DNA of 64,000 bases from NCBI GenBank assembly GCA_021818925.1, contig JAKASU010000002.1:25347-89346 (forward strand), in the 5' to 3' direction. This stretch comes from Microcaldota archaeon. Its GTDB lineage: Archaea > Micrarchaeota > Micrarchaeia > Micrarchaeales > CABMGC01. The notes beneath the pieces are model-generated. The model ran no database searches and was not told the DNA's origin. It was given only the letters and a program-made list of their open reading frames with translations. The first letter of the stretch is position 1, and every line of letters begins with the position of its first letter. Of the stretch, positions 24,759-32,171 are shown piece by piece. The position numbers and the translations under genes were made by a program.

Positions 24759-25172
24759 ACGTTCACCAAATCAACATATACTGAAACGCATAATAATGTT
24801 GCGACGGAGACCACCGCAGCGCAGGTAGCACACATGCAACCCGGAGTTCGCGATCTCCGCTCCAGAACTGGCGCGGATAGACACGGCGCTGATGATCATA
24901 ATTGCAGTAGTGCCGTTCCTCGTAAGCCGCAACAAGCCGCACGGAAAGCGGCGGACTGAGAGTGGCAAAGGCGAGAGCATTCCTTAAAATGACAAGGGCA
25001 GGGGCTAGCGGCTTTGCAGTCAAGTCACTATTTTAAATACCGACTATTCCGCTATTCCACAAAAACGATTCGGTTAGAAATCTATAAATATAGTAAATGT
25101 GATGCCTACCTTAACTCTTGTGTTCGGCGCGCGTGGAGGATGCACGAAACAAGAGAAATAGGGGGAACATGA
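24759..25172. other. 414-bp intergenic region without a supported gene
   Basis: It separates the divergent genes at 24758 and 25173. The right part (from ~25020) is AT-rich and contains likely TATA elements for the surface protein gene (for example TCTATAAATATAGT near 25080-25093). On the plus strand, ~24830-24985, a short frame with no start codon reads APELARIDTALMIIIAVVPF then LVSRNKPHGKRR, which looks like a membrane helix; it may be a decayed small gene. I see no RNA gene. Confidence 0.4.
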
Positions 25173-27497
25173 ATGAATAGGACTAGAAGAGATATGCTTT
25201 TGCCGACGCTCATCGCGCTGGCAGTACTGACGATACCGAACGTTGTTTTTGCAGGAAGTCTTCTGAGCGTGAGTGTATCACCTTCATCGCCCACAAGCAT
25301 AATGCTAAGTCAGAATGTGCTGATCTCTGCTGCTGCCTCTGGAGGAACGGGATCGTATACCTACACTTGGTCGGCCGACCCAAACACCTCATGTCCCGAT
25401 TTTGTTGCTTCTGCTTCTAGCTCATTCAGATGGGTACCTACACAAACCACATCTTCTTGCAAAGTAGACGTTAGCGTATCAGACGGCTCAAACAGCATAA
25501 CAGCAAACACATCACAGATTACGGTAACGCCGTTCAGCATACACTCGCAGTTGTTTAACTTCACAGGGAAGACAGTGAACGCGACATACACGGTAACCAA
25601 CGGCATCGCGAAGACGGTGCAGACGATAAACGGGACACTCAACGGCGTGTTCACGGGCGAGGGGAACCTCACCTTTACGTCGTTGTTCAATCAAACCTCC
25701 GGGAAGGGCGAGGGAGGCGGAATAACCGTCTCCACCACCGCGTCGTACAAGAGCGTGTCGTACAACATAACGGTCAACCTCACCGCATCCACGAACACGA
25801 AGGTGCAGGGAACATCGACCTGCTACGGCAACGCGACGTACACGACCTGCGACCACAACATCTACGAGGTCACGGGAACGTACAACGGCATAGGCAGATC
25901 CGCAGCGGGTGGCATAATCCAGGTCAACGGCACGTGGACCGCGCTGAACATCGACCCTCCGTACACCTCCAACGTTCCGCCTCCGTACAACAACATAATA
26001 GTTGACTTCAACGGGACGGTCAGCGTGGTGCCGAAACTGTTCGGGTTCATGGGAAAGACCGTGAAGGTTGAGAGCTACACGGTAACCAACGGCATCGCGA
26101 AGACGGTGCAGACGATAAACGGGACACTCAACGGCGTGTTCACGGGCGAGGGGAACCTCACCTTTACGTCGTTGTTCAATCAAACCTCCGGGAAGGGCGA
26201 GGGAGGCGGAATAACCGTCTCCACCACCGCGTCGTACAAGAGCGTGTCGTACAACATAACGGTCAACCTCACCGCATCCACGAACACGAAGGTGCAGGGA
26301 ACATCGACCTGCTACGGCAACGCGACGTACACGACCTGCGACCACAACATCTACGAGGTCACGGGAACGTACAACGGCATAGGCAGATCCGCAGCGGGTG
26401 GCATAATCCAGGTCAACGGCACGTGGACCGCGCTGAACATCGACCCTCCGTACACCTCCAACGTTCCGCCTCCGTACAACAACATAATAGTTGACTTCAA
26501 CGGGAGGATAACGGCCATAAGCGGCAAATCTGTCAACATTATGGTAAATCTACCAACCAATACGCCAATTAACATAAATTACACTAGTGCTGGCGCGCTT
26601 CTCACGATAAACTCGTCCAGCGGGAACACGATAACTGTCAATGTGCTGATTGTAAACGATACTTCCAATACCACGAGCACGCCCACGCTCATAGGCACAA
26701 CGTTCAGCAAGCTTGCGGTGCTTGACGTGAACAGCAGCGTTACATCCAATGTCGTGTATGGGCTAACAATCAGAATTCCATGCGGCTCCAACGCGGCGCC
26801 CTACAAGCTTAACGCCACTACTGGCGACTGGATTGCGATAACGCCGTTCAGTGTAAACAAGGCCGCATGCACGCTTAGCTTCAACATACCTCCTGACCCC
26901 GTCATAGGAGTATTCGCAAGCTCACCTACATCTACAGTGAGCAACTCTGGAGGCGGAGTGCCATCCGCCGGAGCGGGAGCTGCTGGGCCCGGCGGGCCGA
27001 CCACGACCCCGATAAGCAATGGCTATGAGATAAGCAACCTCACTGTGCCCAATACTGCTAGCGTATCGGTGCAGGGAAAGTCCATAACGCTCACGGTCAG
27101 CTCGATTTCGCCTGCAAGCGCGGTGGTCATAGTCAACGGCGTTAGCTATAACCTGCAGCCGAATACGCCTGTACAGGTGGATCCTCCGGCGTTCGTGTAC
27201 TTCGTAGACCTGAAGAGCGTGTCCTACACGCCTTCGCTGCATGCGATAACTATAGAAGTCTACTCGCAGCCCAACCAGACGACTACAATTACGCCTGTGA
27301 ACTCCACTACTAACAGCACCACTCCTACGACCACCGTTGTGCCTGTGGTTACCACCACAGTGGTACCAACGCCTCCAACGGCATCGGCAGGAACGTCAAC
27401 GTTCTCCGTAGTGCTCTTTGAGATGATAGGCGTGCTTGCTGCAATAGCAGTGGCTGGCGCGTTCTGGCACAGCCGCCTTAGGTCAAAGCGGGAATAG
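25173..27497 (+). CDS. Large surface protein with two identical internal domains
   Basis: 774 residues: signal peptide (MLLPTLIALAVLTIPNVVFA), an Ig-like/PKD-like domain (~30-120), two tandem beta-rich domains whose central 143 residues are identical, a further ~130-residue domain, a Gly/Pro-rich linker (GGGVPSAGAGAAGPGG), another beta domain, a Thr-rich stalk and a C-terminal membrane helix with basic stop (SVVLFEMIGVLAAIAVAGAF, then HSRLRSKRE). Many N-glycosylation sequons (NIT, NGT, NAT). It is anchored at the C-terminus with the body outside. Partner and role unknown; S-layer-associated or adhesin-like is plausible. Start ATG preceded by GGGGG. Confidence 0.75.
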   Translation: MNRTRRDMLLPTLIALAVLTIPNVVFAGSLLSVSVSPSSPTSIMLSQNVLISAAASGGTGSYTYTWSADPNTSCPDFVASASSSFRWVPTQTTSSCKVDVSVSDGSNSITANTSQITVTPFSIHSQLFNFTGKTVNATYTVTNGIAKTVQTINGTLNGVFTGEGNLTFTSLFNQTSGKGEGGGITVSTTASYKSVSYNITVNLTASTNTKVQGTSTCYGNATYTTCDHNIYEVTGTYNGIGRSAAGGIIQVNGTWTALNIDPPYTSNVPPPYNNIIVDFNGTVSVVPKLFGFMGKTVKVESYTVTNGIAKTVQTINGTLNGVFTGEGNLTFTSLFNQTSGKGEGGGITVSTTASYKSVSYNITVNLTASTNTKVQGTSTCYGNATYTTCDHNIYEVTGTYNGIGRSAAGGIIQVNGTWTALNIDPPYTSNVPPPYNNIIVDFNGRITAISGKSVNIMVNLPTNTPININYTSAGALLTINSSSGNTITVNVLIVNDTSNTTSTPTLIGTTFSKLAVLDVNSSVTSNVVYGLTIRIPCGSNAAPYKLNATTGDWIAITPFSVNKAACTLSFNIPPDPVIGVFASSPTSTVSNSGGGVPSAGAGAAGPGGPTTTPISNGYEISNLTVPNTASVSVQGKSITLTVSSISPASAVVIVNGVSYNLQPNTPVQVDPPAFVYFVDLKSVSYTPSLHAITIEVYSQPNQTTTITPVNSTTNSTTPTTTVVPVVTTTVVPTPPTASAGTSTFSVVLFEMIGVLAAIAVAGAFWHSRLRSKRE
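25587..26016 (+). repeat. 430-bp direct repeat, copy 1
   Basis: First copy of a 430-bp stretch inside the surface protein gene; the second copy starts 489 bp downstream (163 codons, so in frame). I found no difference between the copies on reading, including at synonymous positions. A 59-bp spacer separates the copies. Confidence 0.9.
26076..26505 (+). repeat. 430-bp direct repeat, copy 2
   Basis: Second copy, apparently identical to 25587-26016. The flanks are related only at protein level (LFNFTGKTVNA before copy 1, LFGFMGKTVKV before copy 2), so the domain duplication is older than the present DNA identity, or the copies are kept identical by gene conversion. Confidence 0.9.
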
Positions 27498-27510
27498 ACA
27501 GAGCGTCGCT

Positions 27511-28233
27511 CTAGGAGGTCTTGCGTCTTCTTGGAGCTCTCTTTTCTATCTCCTTAGTCTCATTCTCGAGCTCCAGCTTCACACCCTCCTCGGCCCTCTC
27601 CTCCAGAGCATCCACCCTGCGTCTCAGGCGCCTGTCCATGTAGGCGTAGAAGAGGGGTATGAAGATCAGTCCGCCCACCACGTGTATGTACCAGAACTGG
27701 TTGCCGTTGAGATAGACGAAGAGGATTGTTGAGAGGATGAGCACCAGGAAGACGAACGCTGCCGATGCAATCTTTAGCCTCGTTGTCAACGCTTCGTTGC
27801 GCTTCGATATGCGCTTGATCAGCTCGGAGCTGTAGGTTTCAGCTGCGGCGAAGATCAGCGCGCAGAAGGCAAGTATGGAGGTGCCTGAAGAGGGAAACCC
27901 GCTCCCTACCCACCATATGGTCGACACAGCGTACGAGGAGATTATGCCGAGTATGGCCACGTTGCGGATAAGCGACTTCCTGTGCGTGAGTTCTGCTATG
28001 CCTGTTGTGTAGACGTCTACGAACAGGAAGATGACGACAAGCAGTACGTAGTTGTACGCTAGGTTGTTGAGCTCATAGGTGAGGTTGAACGGAGAGGTAA
28101 GCCAGAGAAGGAGCGGGCTCTTGTACGCTGCTGGCAGGAGAGCGTAGACGTAGGTCACGAGCGCCACGAGCGCGGCTATGAAGATGGTTGTCCACGGTAC
28201 CCTCAAGTGGAATCTGTTGGTCGCCATTCCCAC
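27511..28233 (-). CDS. Multi-spanning membrane protein, possibly rhomboid-like
   Basis: 240 residues with six or so hydrophobic segments and a long charged C-terminal tail (~55 residues, EKRAPRRRKTS end). The stretch GSGFPSSGTSILAFCALIFA and, two helices later, FWYIHVVGGLIFIPLFYAYM resemble the serine-loop helix (GxSG) and the AHxGG helix of rhomboid proteases, with Ser and His in fitting order. The match is weak, so an intramembrane protease is only a suggestion. Convergent with the surface protein gene. Confidence 0.55.
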   Translation of the reverse strand: MGMATNRFHLRVPWTTIFIAALVALVTYVYALLPAAYKSPLLLWLTSPFNLTYELNNLAYNYVLLVVIFLFVDVYTTGIAELTHRKSLIRNVAILGIISSYAVSTIWWVGSGFPSSGTSILAFCALIFAAAETYSSELIKRISKRNEALTTRLKIASAAFVFLVLILSTILFVYLNGNQFWYIHVVGGLIFIPLFYAYMDRRLRRRVDALEERAEEGVKLELENETKEIEKRAPRRRKTS

Positions 28234-28286
28234 TCAATATCGCTATCCTTGAAGAGTTTTTATTACTTGGCTTGCCGCTCCGTGTT

Positions 28287-28388
28287 TGCAGGGGGAGAGA
28301 TTTGAACTCTCGAAGGCACTAGGCCACGGGATCTTAAGTCCCGCGCATTTTCCGTGGCGTACGCCATTCCAGACTCTGCCACCCCTGC
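28287..28388 (-). tRNA. tRNA-Leu (anticodon TAA) with enlarged D-loop
   Basis: Class II cloverleaf on the minus strand: acceptor GCAGGGG / CCCCTGC with discriminator A, anticodon stem CGGGA/TCCCG with loop CTTAAGA (anticodon TAA), variable arm with GGC/GCC stem, T-arm GAGAG-TTCAAAT-CTCTC. The D-stem is GCA/TGC and its loop is ~29 nt instead of ~12, because about 17 nt containing the palindrome TGGCGTACGCCA lie after the GG pair. Total 102 nt. The extra segment may be a short intron or a stable extension. Confidence 0.88.
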
Positions 28389-28393
28389 GCAAG

Positions 28394-28418
28394 CTATATA
28401 GGCGCTCATATTTATAAT
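28394..28418. promoter_or_regulatory. Interleaved divergent promoters for tRNA-Leu and the GNAT gene
   Basis: Plus-strand TATA CTATATA (28394-28400) lies 26 nt before the GNAT ATG at 28424, implying a leaderless mRNA. Minus-strand TATA TTATAAATAT (28418-28409) lies 26 nt before the tRNA-Leu 5' end at 28388. Each TATA box sits inside the other gene's start region, so the two cannot easily be transcribed at once. Confidence 0.6.
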
Positions 28419-28423
28419 TAGGC

Positions 28424-28864
28424 ATGGATTTCGAGGTGAAGCGGGCAGAACTCGGAGATGATAAAAAGCTTATGGAGCTTGAAGCAAGATGCTTCAGGAT
28501 AAAATATGAGAGAAACTTCATCTGGTTCTGGAAACCTTTCACGCAGCACGCGTACGTATACAAGGCGATTTTTGATAAGAAAATTGTTGGGGGAATCTTG
28601 GCATTCCCGACCAAGCACCCCGGTACAATATACATCGAATCCATTTTTGTCGACACGAAGTTCAGGGATCACGGGGTTGCGACGCGCCTCATTGAAAAAG
28701 TTTCGAAACACGCCGGCTGCAGAGAGCTAATTCTTGACACGATGCCTGGATGGAAGAATGCGGTTAACTTGTACAGAAAACAAGGTTTCAGGGTTGTCAA
28801 GAAATTAAAGAACTACTATGAGGACGGAACCGACAGGGTGCTGATGGTAAAGAGGCTAAGGTAA
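28424..28864 (+). CDS. GNAT family N-acetyltransferase
   Basis: 146 residues with GNAT motifs: strand TIYIESIFVDTKFRDHGVAT with the acetyl-CoA loop (R/D-x-G-x-A: FRDHGVATRLI), and NAVNLYRKQGFRVVKKLKNY in the C-terminal motif B, as in RimI-type enzymes. It could acetylate protein N-termini or small amines. The gene is richer in A/T than its neighbours. Leaderless start inferred from the TATA box 26 nt upstream. Confidence 0.85.
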   Translation: MDFEVKRAELGDDKKLMELEARCFRIKYERNFIWFWKPFTQHAYVYKAIFDKKIVGGILAFPTKHPGTIYIESIFVDTKFRDHGVATRLIEKVSKHAGCRELILDTMPGWKNAVNLYRKQGFRVVKKLKNYYEDGTDRVLMVKRLR

Positions 28865-28879
28865 CGGGCCTCACAGGTC

Positions 28880-29614
28880 CTATGCCACCGAAGGCGGTCC
28901 GACCTCTTCCGCCGCCTTATCGTAGTGTTCGTGGCCCTCCTTCGCCTTCTTGAGCATCTCCCTGACCCTCGCCTCGACCTCCTTGGCCTCGCTCTCAAGC
29001 TCCGATGTGTCGATCGTTATCCCGAGCAGCTTGCTGACGCCCTTTATGGCTATCTCGGCATACTTAGGGTCCATTATTATGGGATTGACCTCTACGAGGA
29101 CGTCCAGGGCGGGTATGTCGAACGGTTTCGCGCCGGTGATCAACAGGGCGCTTACGCCCGCTATCACACCCTCCTTTACTGGTTTAAGCCCTTGCTTCGC
29201 TACCGTCTTGGCTAGCTCAGGCTTTGATGAGATCACGAAGACAGTATCCGATGGCTTCTGCGACGGCATGCCCCCTATCGAGACTATCTCCTTTATTCCG
29301 TTCTTCCTAACGAAGGAGAGCAGCTCGTTCGCTAGCAGGTAGACAACGCTCTGCGGTATGGTGAATTCGGAGAGGACAACGACGAGTTTGTTCTTCGCGT
29401 CGGCGTATATCCTTGCCGTGTGCATCGGTTCACCGTCATGCACCGCGGCTATGGGCGGGAAGAGGTCACTCTCTATGTGCCCTATCCCCTTCATCCCCAG
29501 CTTCTCTATCATGTAGCTTGCGGCCATCGGACCGACGAGTCCGGCACCTGGAAAGCCTTCGATCAGAGTGTATCCCTTCAGATTCTGGTCTCCGTGGAGC
29601 ACTATCTCAATCAT
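28880..29614 (-). CDS. PAC2 family protein (proteasome assembly chaperone-like)
   Basis: Matches the archaeal PAC2 family (PbaB-like): GYTLIEGFPGAGLVGPMAAS at the start, IESDLFPPIAAVHDGEP, KNGIKEIVSIGGMPSQKPSD and the GVIAGVSALLITGAKPFDIP stretch, ending in an acidic coiled tail. Archaeal members help assemble or bind proteasome-related particles. I chose ATG at 29614 (MIEIVLHGD); the frame is open to 29692 but the extra residues are not part of the family. 244 residues. Confidence 0.88.
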   Translation of the reverse strand: MIEIVLHGDQNLKGYTLIEGFPGAGLVGPMAASYMIEKLGMKGIGHIESDLFPPIAAVHDGEPMHTARIYADAKNKLVVVLSEFTIPQSVVYLLANELLSFVRKNGIKEIVSIGGMPSQKPSDTVFVISSKPELAKTVAKQGLKPVKEGVIAGVSALLITGAKPFDIPALDVLVEVNPIIMDPKYAEIAIKGVSKLLGITIDTSELESEAKEVEARVREMLKKAKEGHEHYDKAAEEVGPPSVA

Positions 29615-29743
29615 TGGATCAAGCGTTCTATGCATGAAAAGTATAAAAAGAGTTGGCTGGAAAACGCGTTTCTTGTATTTTACTCTCGACAAATCGACGA
29701 TAGATATAAAAGGGTATCACGACAACTTATCATCGGTGAATTG

Positions 29744-29968
29744 ATGGCTGAAAGAGTAACCCGTGAAAAGATAGACAGGGAAGACGGCTACCTTTACTAC
29801 CTGGGTAAGGATGGCTATGCGTGGAGGACGCCGATGAAGACGAACTCGCGCGGAAGAAAGGCCAGAGTGGGCTCAGAGAAGGTAAAGAGGGCTGAGGGCT
29901 TCCTTTACTTCATCGACAAGTCCGGCTTTGTTGCCAGGGCAAAGATGAACAGAAGGGGAAGAAGGTAA
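29744..29968 (+). CDS. Small basic protein with two internal repeats
   Basis: 74 residues. Two related halves: REDGYLYYLGKDGYAWRTPM followed by RGRKAR, and RAEGFLYFIDKSGFVARAKM followed by RRGRR. Each is a beta-hairpin-like, aromatic and very basic unit. TATA box GATATAAAAGG at ~29703 and ATG 29744. Charge suggests nucleic-acid binding, but no known family is certain. A strong hairpin-T-tract terminator follows at once, which suggests an abundant, separate mRNA. Confidence 0.7.
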   Translation: MAERVTREKIDREDGYLYYLGKDGYAWRTPMKTNSRGRKARVGSEKVKRAEGFLYFIDKSGFVARAKMNRRGRR

Positions 29969-29974
29969 ACTTTT

Positions 29975-30003
29975 GGGGCGCAAGCCCCTCTTTTTATTTT
30001 TTG
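29975..30003 (+). terminator. Hairpin plus T-tract terminator
   Basis: GGGGC-GCAA-GCCCC stem-loop (29975-29988) followed by a run TCTTTTTATTTTTT. It begins 7 nt after the stop of the small basic protein gene. Bacterial-style terminators are uncommon in archaea, where T-tracts alone often suffice. Confidence 0.7.
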
Positions 30004-30083
30004 CTTTCTAATTTTCTATAGCCTAGAGGGTAAGATCTGGTACTATAGCGAGCAGCCTAAGGAGAAAACCACTGGACTACATA

Positions 30084-31046
30084 GTGCCGGCAGTGCTCCT
30101 CGTAATAATGATTGCCGGAGTGCTTATCGGCCAGTATCTTGCCGTGCCGGTGGGCCTGGTCGTCTATTTCGTCTACGAGGTAGCAAGGAACAACAAGCCT
30201 GAGTCGGTGAGGCTCGAGACTCCGCACGTGCTATGGTGGACGGCGCTGGTCGCGGTCCTGGGCGTCCTCGCCGTGCTGCTCGTTGAGCTTTCGTACAGCG
30301 GCCAGCTGGTCGGCATACCTTCGAACTTCACCTCTGCGCCAAATTCCACCACCAGCGGATATACGACGGCGCCCTCGACCTCCACCGCCTCAAGCACGAG
30401 CAGCAGCACAACGGTCAGTACCACTGTAGGAAGCACGACAACGATCGAGTACAACACGCAGTCGGCAACCGCATCGACGACCGGCTTTGGCAGCGGCTCC
30501 ATATTCCTGAAGGGGGCCTACAGCACATTCATCTGCGGAGGGGCGAGCACCAGCACCACCAACACCTCCTGGAAGCCCAACGTCTCAGTCTCCAACTACT
30601 CTTCGATAGGCATAAACGCCGATGGGACCTGCACGCTGACCAACGGCAACATATACCACCAGTTCAACTCGCATTACGCTGCTCTGGCAGGGATAGAGAT
30701 GAATGCGAGCAACTACAGCGCGGTCACAGCGTCGAACGCCATGCAGATGTTCGTCAGAATAAACACTCCTGGATCGTTCATGGTTGTGCTGGCTGTTGGC
30801 AACATCTACTCGCCGGGGCCCTACCTTATCCCCACGCTCACAATCGCTTACCCTCCAGGCGCTTCTTTCAACTGCAACACAACGGAACAGCAGACCACTC
30901 CAGGGGTCAGGTTTAACTCGACCACGTTCGTGAAGAGCACGGCAGCCGTGGCGGTTTGTCCCAACGCCGGCTCGGGTACGTACCTGCTCTCTGAGAAGAA
31001 TCTGACTGACGGCTCGTTCGCGGCTTATGTATTCACACCGAGGTAG
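30084..31046 (+). CDS. Membrane-anchored surface protein with Ser/Thr stalk
   Basis: 320 residues: two hydrophobic segments near the start (LLVIMIAGVLIGQYLAVPVG and WWTALVAVLGVLAVLLVELS), then a long Ser/Thr stalk (residues ~75-140, STSTASSTSSSTTVSTTVGS), then a ~170-residue extracellular beta-rich domain with four cysteines and many N-glycosylation sequons. GTG start; there is no ATG in the frame upstream. No family recognised. Confidence 0.6.
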   Translation: MPAVLLVIMIAGVLIGQYLAVPVGLVVYFVYEVARNNKPESVRLETPHVLWWTALVAVLGVLAVLLVELSYSGQLVGIPSNFTSAPNSTTSGYTTAPSTSTASSTSSSTTVSTTVGSTTTIEYNTQSATASTTGFGSGSIFLKGAYSTFICGGASTSTTNTSWKPNVSVSNYSSIGINADGTCTLTNGNIYHQFNSHYAALAGIEMNASNYSAVTASNAMQMFVRINTPGSFMVVLAVGNIYSPGPYLIPTLTIAYPPGASFNCNTTEQQTTPGVRFNSTTFVKSTAAVAVCPNAGSGTYLLSEKNLTDGSFAAYVFTPR

Positions 31047-31053
31047 TGGAAGA

Positions 31054-31203
31054 TTAGTCAGAATAATCGATCACGTAATCTTTGACCTCTTCGTTTGTGA
31101 GTTTAGGATAGTGTCTGCGCAACACGGAAACAAGCTCTTTTGGCACCTCGTGTATGAGGTACGCTTCCTCTCGCTTTCCCCTTACTGCTTGGCCCATCGC
31201 CAT
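31054..31203 (-). CDS. Small protein, 49 residues, unknown
   Basis: Minus-strand frame starting MAMGQAVRGKREEAYLIHEV and continuing PKELVSVLRRHYPKLTNEEV, ending DYVIDYSD. Reads like a compact helical protein with a polar surface. It lies 7 nt past the convergent surface protein gene. A hairpin-rich leader lies upstream (31217-31310). No family recognised. Confidence 0.5.
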   Translation of the reverse strand: MAMGQAVRGKREEAYLIHEVPKELVSVLRRHYPKLTNEEVKDYVIDYSD

Positions 31204-31216
31204 AACATCCGTTTGC

Positions 31217-31312
31217 ACTTGAAATCTTGTCCTTTTTTAAAGGACGCAGGAGGGGATGCCTCCTGACGAATCACTTTCGCTTTTGACGAAGCACTTCGGC
31301 TCACGCTGAGCC
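31217..31312. other. Cluster of three or four short hairpins
   Basis: Perfect stems follow one another: GTCCTTT/AAAGGAC, AGGAGG/CCTCCT with a 5-nt loop, CTTTCG/CGAAG (one bulge) and GGCTCA-CGC-TGAGCC. They lie between the 49-residue gene (on the minus strand they would be in its leader) and the partial tRNA copy. Could be a structured leader, a small RNA or terminators. No known RNA family recognised. Confidence 0.4.
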
Positions 31313-31373
31313 TATTGGAAAGAATAAAAAGCGGTTCGTGGATTGTCGAGGCGGATTTAAATCTTGCGCTTGA

Positions 31374-31426
31374 GCGGGCACGGCGGGATTTGAACCCGCA
31401 ACCAACAGCTCCGCAAGCTGCCGTGC
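31374..31426. repeat. 53-bp direct repeat: partial copy of tRNA-Arg 3' part (att-like)
   Basis: Identical over 53 bp to 32119-32171. It covers the tRNA-Arg sequence from the 3' side of the D-stem through anticodon arm, T-arm and acceptor 3' strand, plus two bases. The 5' third of the tRNA is absent here, so this is a fragment, not a gene. The two copies bracket the toxin-antitoxin pair. Confidence 0.92.
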
Positions 31427-31431
31427 CAATG

Positions 31432-31469
31432 TTTATATATCTGTGTTATCACATAAATATGTGATAACA
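31432..31469 (+). promoter_or_regulatory. vapBC promoter with 11-bp inverted-repeat operator
   Basis: TATA box TTTATATAT (31432-31440) is followed by TGTTATCACAT-AAAT-ATGTGATAACA, a perfect 11-bp inverted repeat at 31444-31469 that ends directly at the antitoxin ATG (31470). Transcription start predicted near 31462 lies inside it, so a bound ribbon-helix-helix antitoxin would block its own promoter. Confidence 0.75.
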
Positions 31470-31691
31470 ATGCCAAACATGACGATATCGATACCAAAGG
31501 AGCTTTACTCCACGATAAAGAAACATGGACAGGTTAGGTGGAGCGAGGTTGCGAGGAGGGCTATGGCAGAGTATGCCAAAAAGCTGGAGATACTAGACAA
31601 ACTTTTGGAGAAATCTGAGCTCACCGAGAAGGACGCCATCGAGATTGGCGCAAAGGTGAAGGCAGGAATCGCCAAAAGGCACGGCATATGA
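31470..31691 (+). CDS. VapB-like ribbon-helix-helix antitoxin
   Basis: 73 residues. The N-terminus MPNMTISIPKELYSTIKKHG then VRWSEVARRAMAEYAKK is a ribbon-helix-helix DNA-binding domain; the C-terminal part (EILDKLLEKSELTEKDAIEI) would wrap the toxin. ATG 31470 was chosen over the in-frame 31443 because the operator occupies the upstream bases. It overlaps the toxin gene by 4 nt (ATGA), as in coupled toxin-antitoxin operons. Confidence 0.82.
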   Translation: MPNMTISIPKELYSTIKKHGQVRWSEVARRAMAEYAKKLEILDKLLEKSELTEKDAIEIGAKVKAGIAKRHGI

Positions 31692-32116
31692 AGATAGTCG
31701 TAGACGCTAACGTAGTGTTTGCGGCCTTGACAAAAAACTCAATAACAAGGGAACTGCTCCTCTACCCATTTATCAAATATTACTCTCCAGACTTCCTTCT
31801 GTCTGAGCTACAGAAGCACAAAAAGGAGCTCATGGCCAAATCCCATCTTAGCGATGCAGCATATGGCGAAACCATAAGGCTGCTTTTAAGCAATGTCAAA
31901 GTAGTTTCGCGATTTGCATATGGAAGCGAGATTAAACGGGCGCTGAAAGTCATCGGCTATCTGGATAAGGACGATGTCGCTTACCTTGCGCTTTCAGCCG
32001 CGATTGAAGCGGATGGAATATGGACCTACGACAAGCATTTTGAAAAACAGCGGGAAGTTAAGGCTCTGAAGACCAAGGATATTGCCGTCATCGTTAAACA
32101 GGGCAAGAAGATATAG
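31688..32116 (+). CDS. VapC-like PIN-domain toxin (RNase)
   Basis: 142-residue PIN domain. Acidic active-site residues are in place: D6 (VVDANVVFAAL), E40 (LLSELQKH), D93/D96 (YLDKDDVAYL) and D115 (WTYDKHF). VapC toxins cut tRNA or rRNA; the target here is unknown. It ends 3 nt before tRNA-Arg on the opposite strand. The gene is more AT-rich than the surrounding information genes, which fits transfer. Confidence 0.85.
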   Translation: MKIVVDANVVFAALTKNSITRELLLYPFIKYYSPDFLLSELQKHKKELMAKSHLSDAAYGETIRLLLSNVKVVSRFAYGSEIKRALKVIGYLDKDDVAYLALSAAIEADGIWTYDKHFEKQREVKALKTKDIAVIVKQGKKI

Positions 32117-32118
32117 AG

Positions 32119-32171
32119 GCGGGCACGGCGGGATTTGAACCCGCAACCAACAGCTCCGCAAGCTGCCGTGC
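32119..32171. repeat. 53-bp direct repeat within tRNA-Arg (att-like, intact side)
   Basis: Second copy of the 53-bp repeat (other copy 31374-31426), here forming the 3' part of the complete tRNA-Arg gene. Confidence 0.92.

Larger units (their letters stand above)
31427..32118. mobile_element. Minimal cassette between tRNA-Arg repeats carrying a toxin-antitoxin pair
   Basis: 692 bp bracketed by 53-bp direct repeats, one being the end of intact tRNA-Arg(GCG). This is the layout of an element integrated by a tRNA-targeting recombinase, which restores the tRNA and leaves a fragment at the far end. Inside are only a TATA box, an operator, vapB and vapC; there is no integrase. It may be a deletion remnant or a passively mobilised cassette. 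Confidence 0.6.

Noticed and set aside
24830..24985. A small membrane protein gene in the 24.8-25.0 kb gap
   Set aside because: The frame has a plausible membrane helix but no usable start codon or upstream signal; kept only as a possible decayed gene.
25512..26345. A repetitive minus-strand frame opposite the surface protein
   Set aside because: Its repeat is simply the reverse of the 430-bp direct repeat; it has no start or composition of a real gene.
25587..26505. Possible CRISPR-like or transposon direct repeats
   Set aside because: The repeat unit is 430 bp, in frame inside one coding sequence, with only two copies and no terminal inverted repeats or cas genes.
31027..31266. Plus-strand 79-residue frame after the Ser/Thr-stalk protein
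   Set aside because: It overlaps the end of that gene and lies opposite the better-looking 49-residue minus-strand frame and the hairpin cluster.
31374..31426. A second tRNA-Arg gene
   Set aside because: Only the 3' two-thirds is present; the acceptor 5' strand and D-arm 5' side are missing, so it cannot fold as a tRNA.
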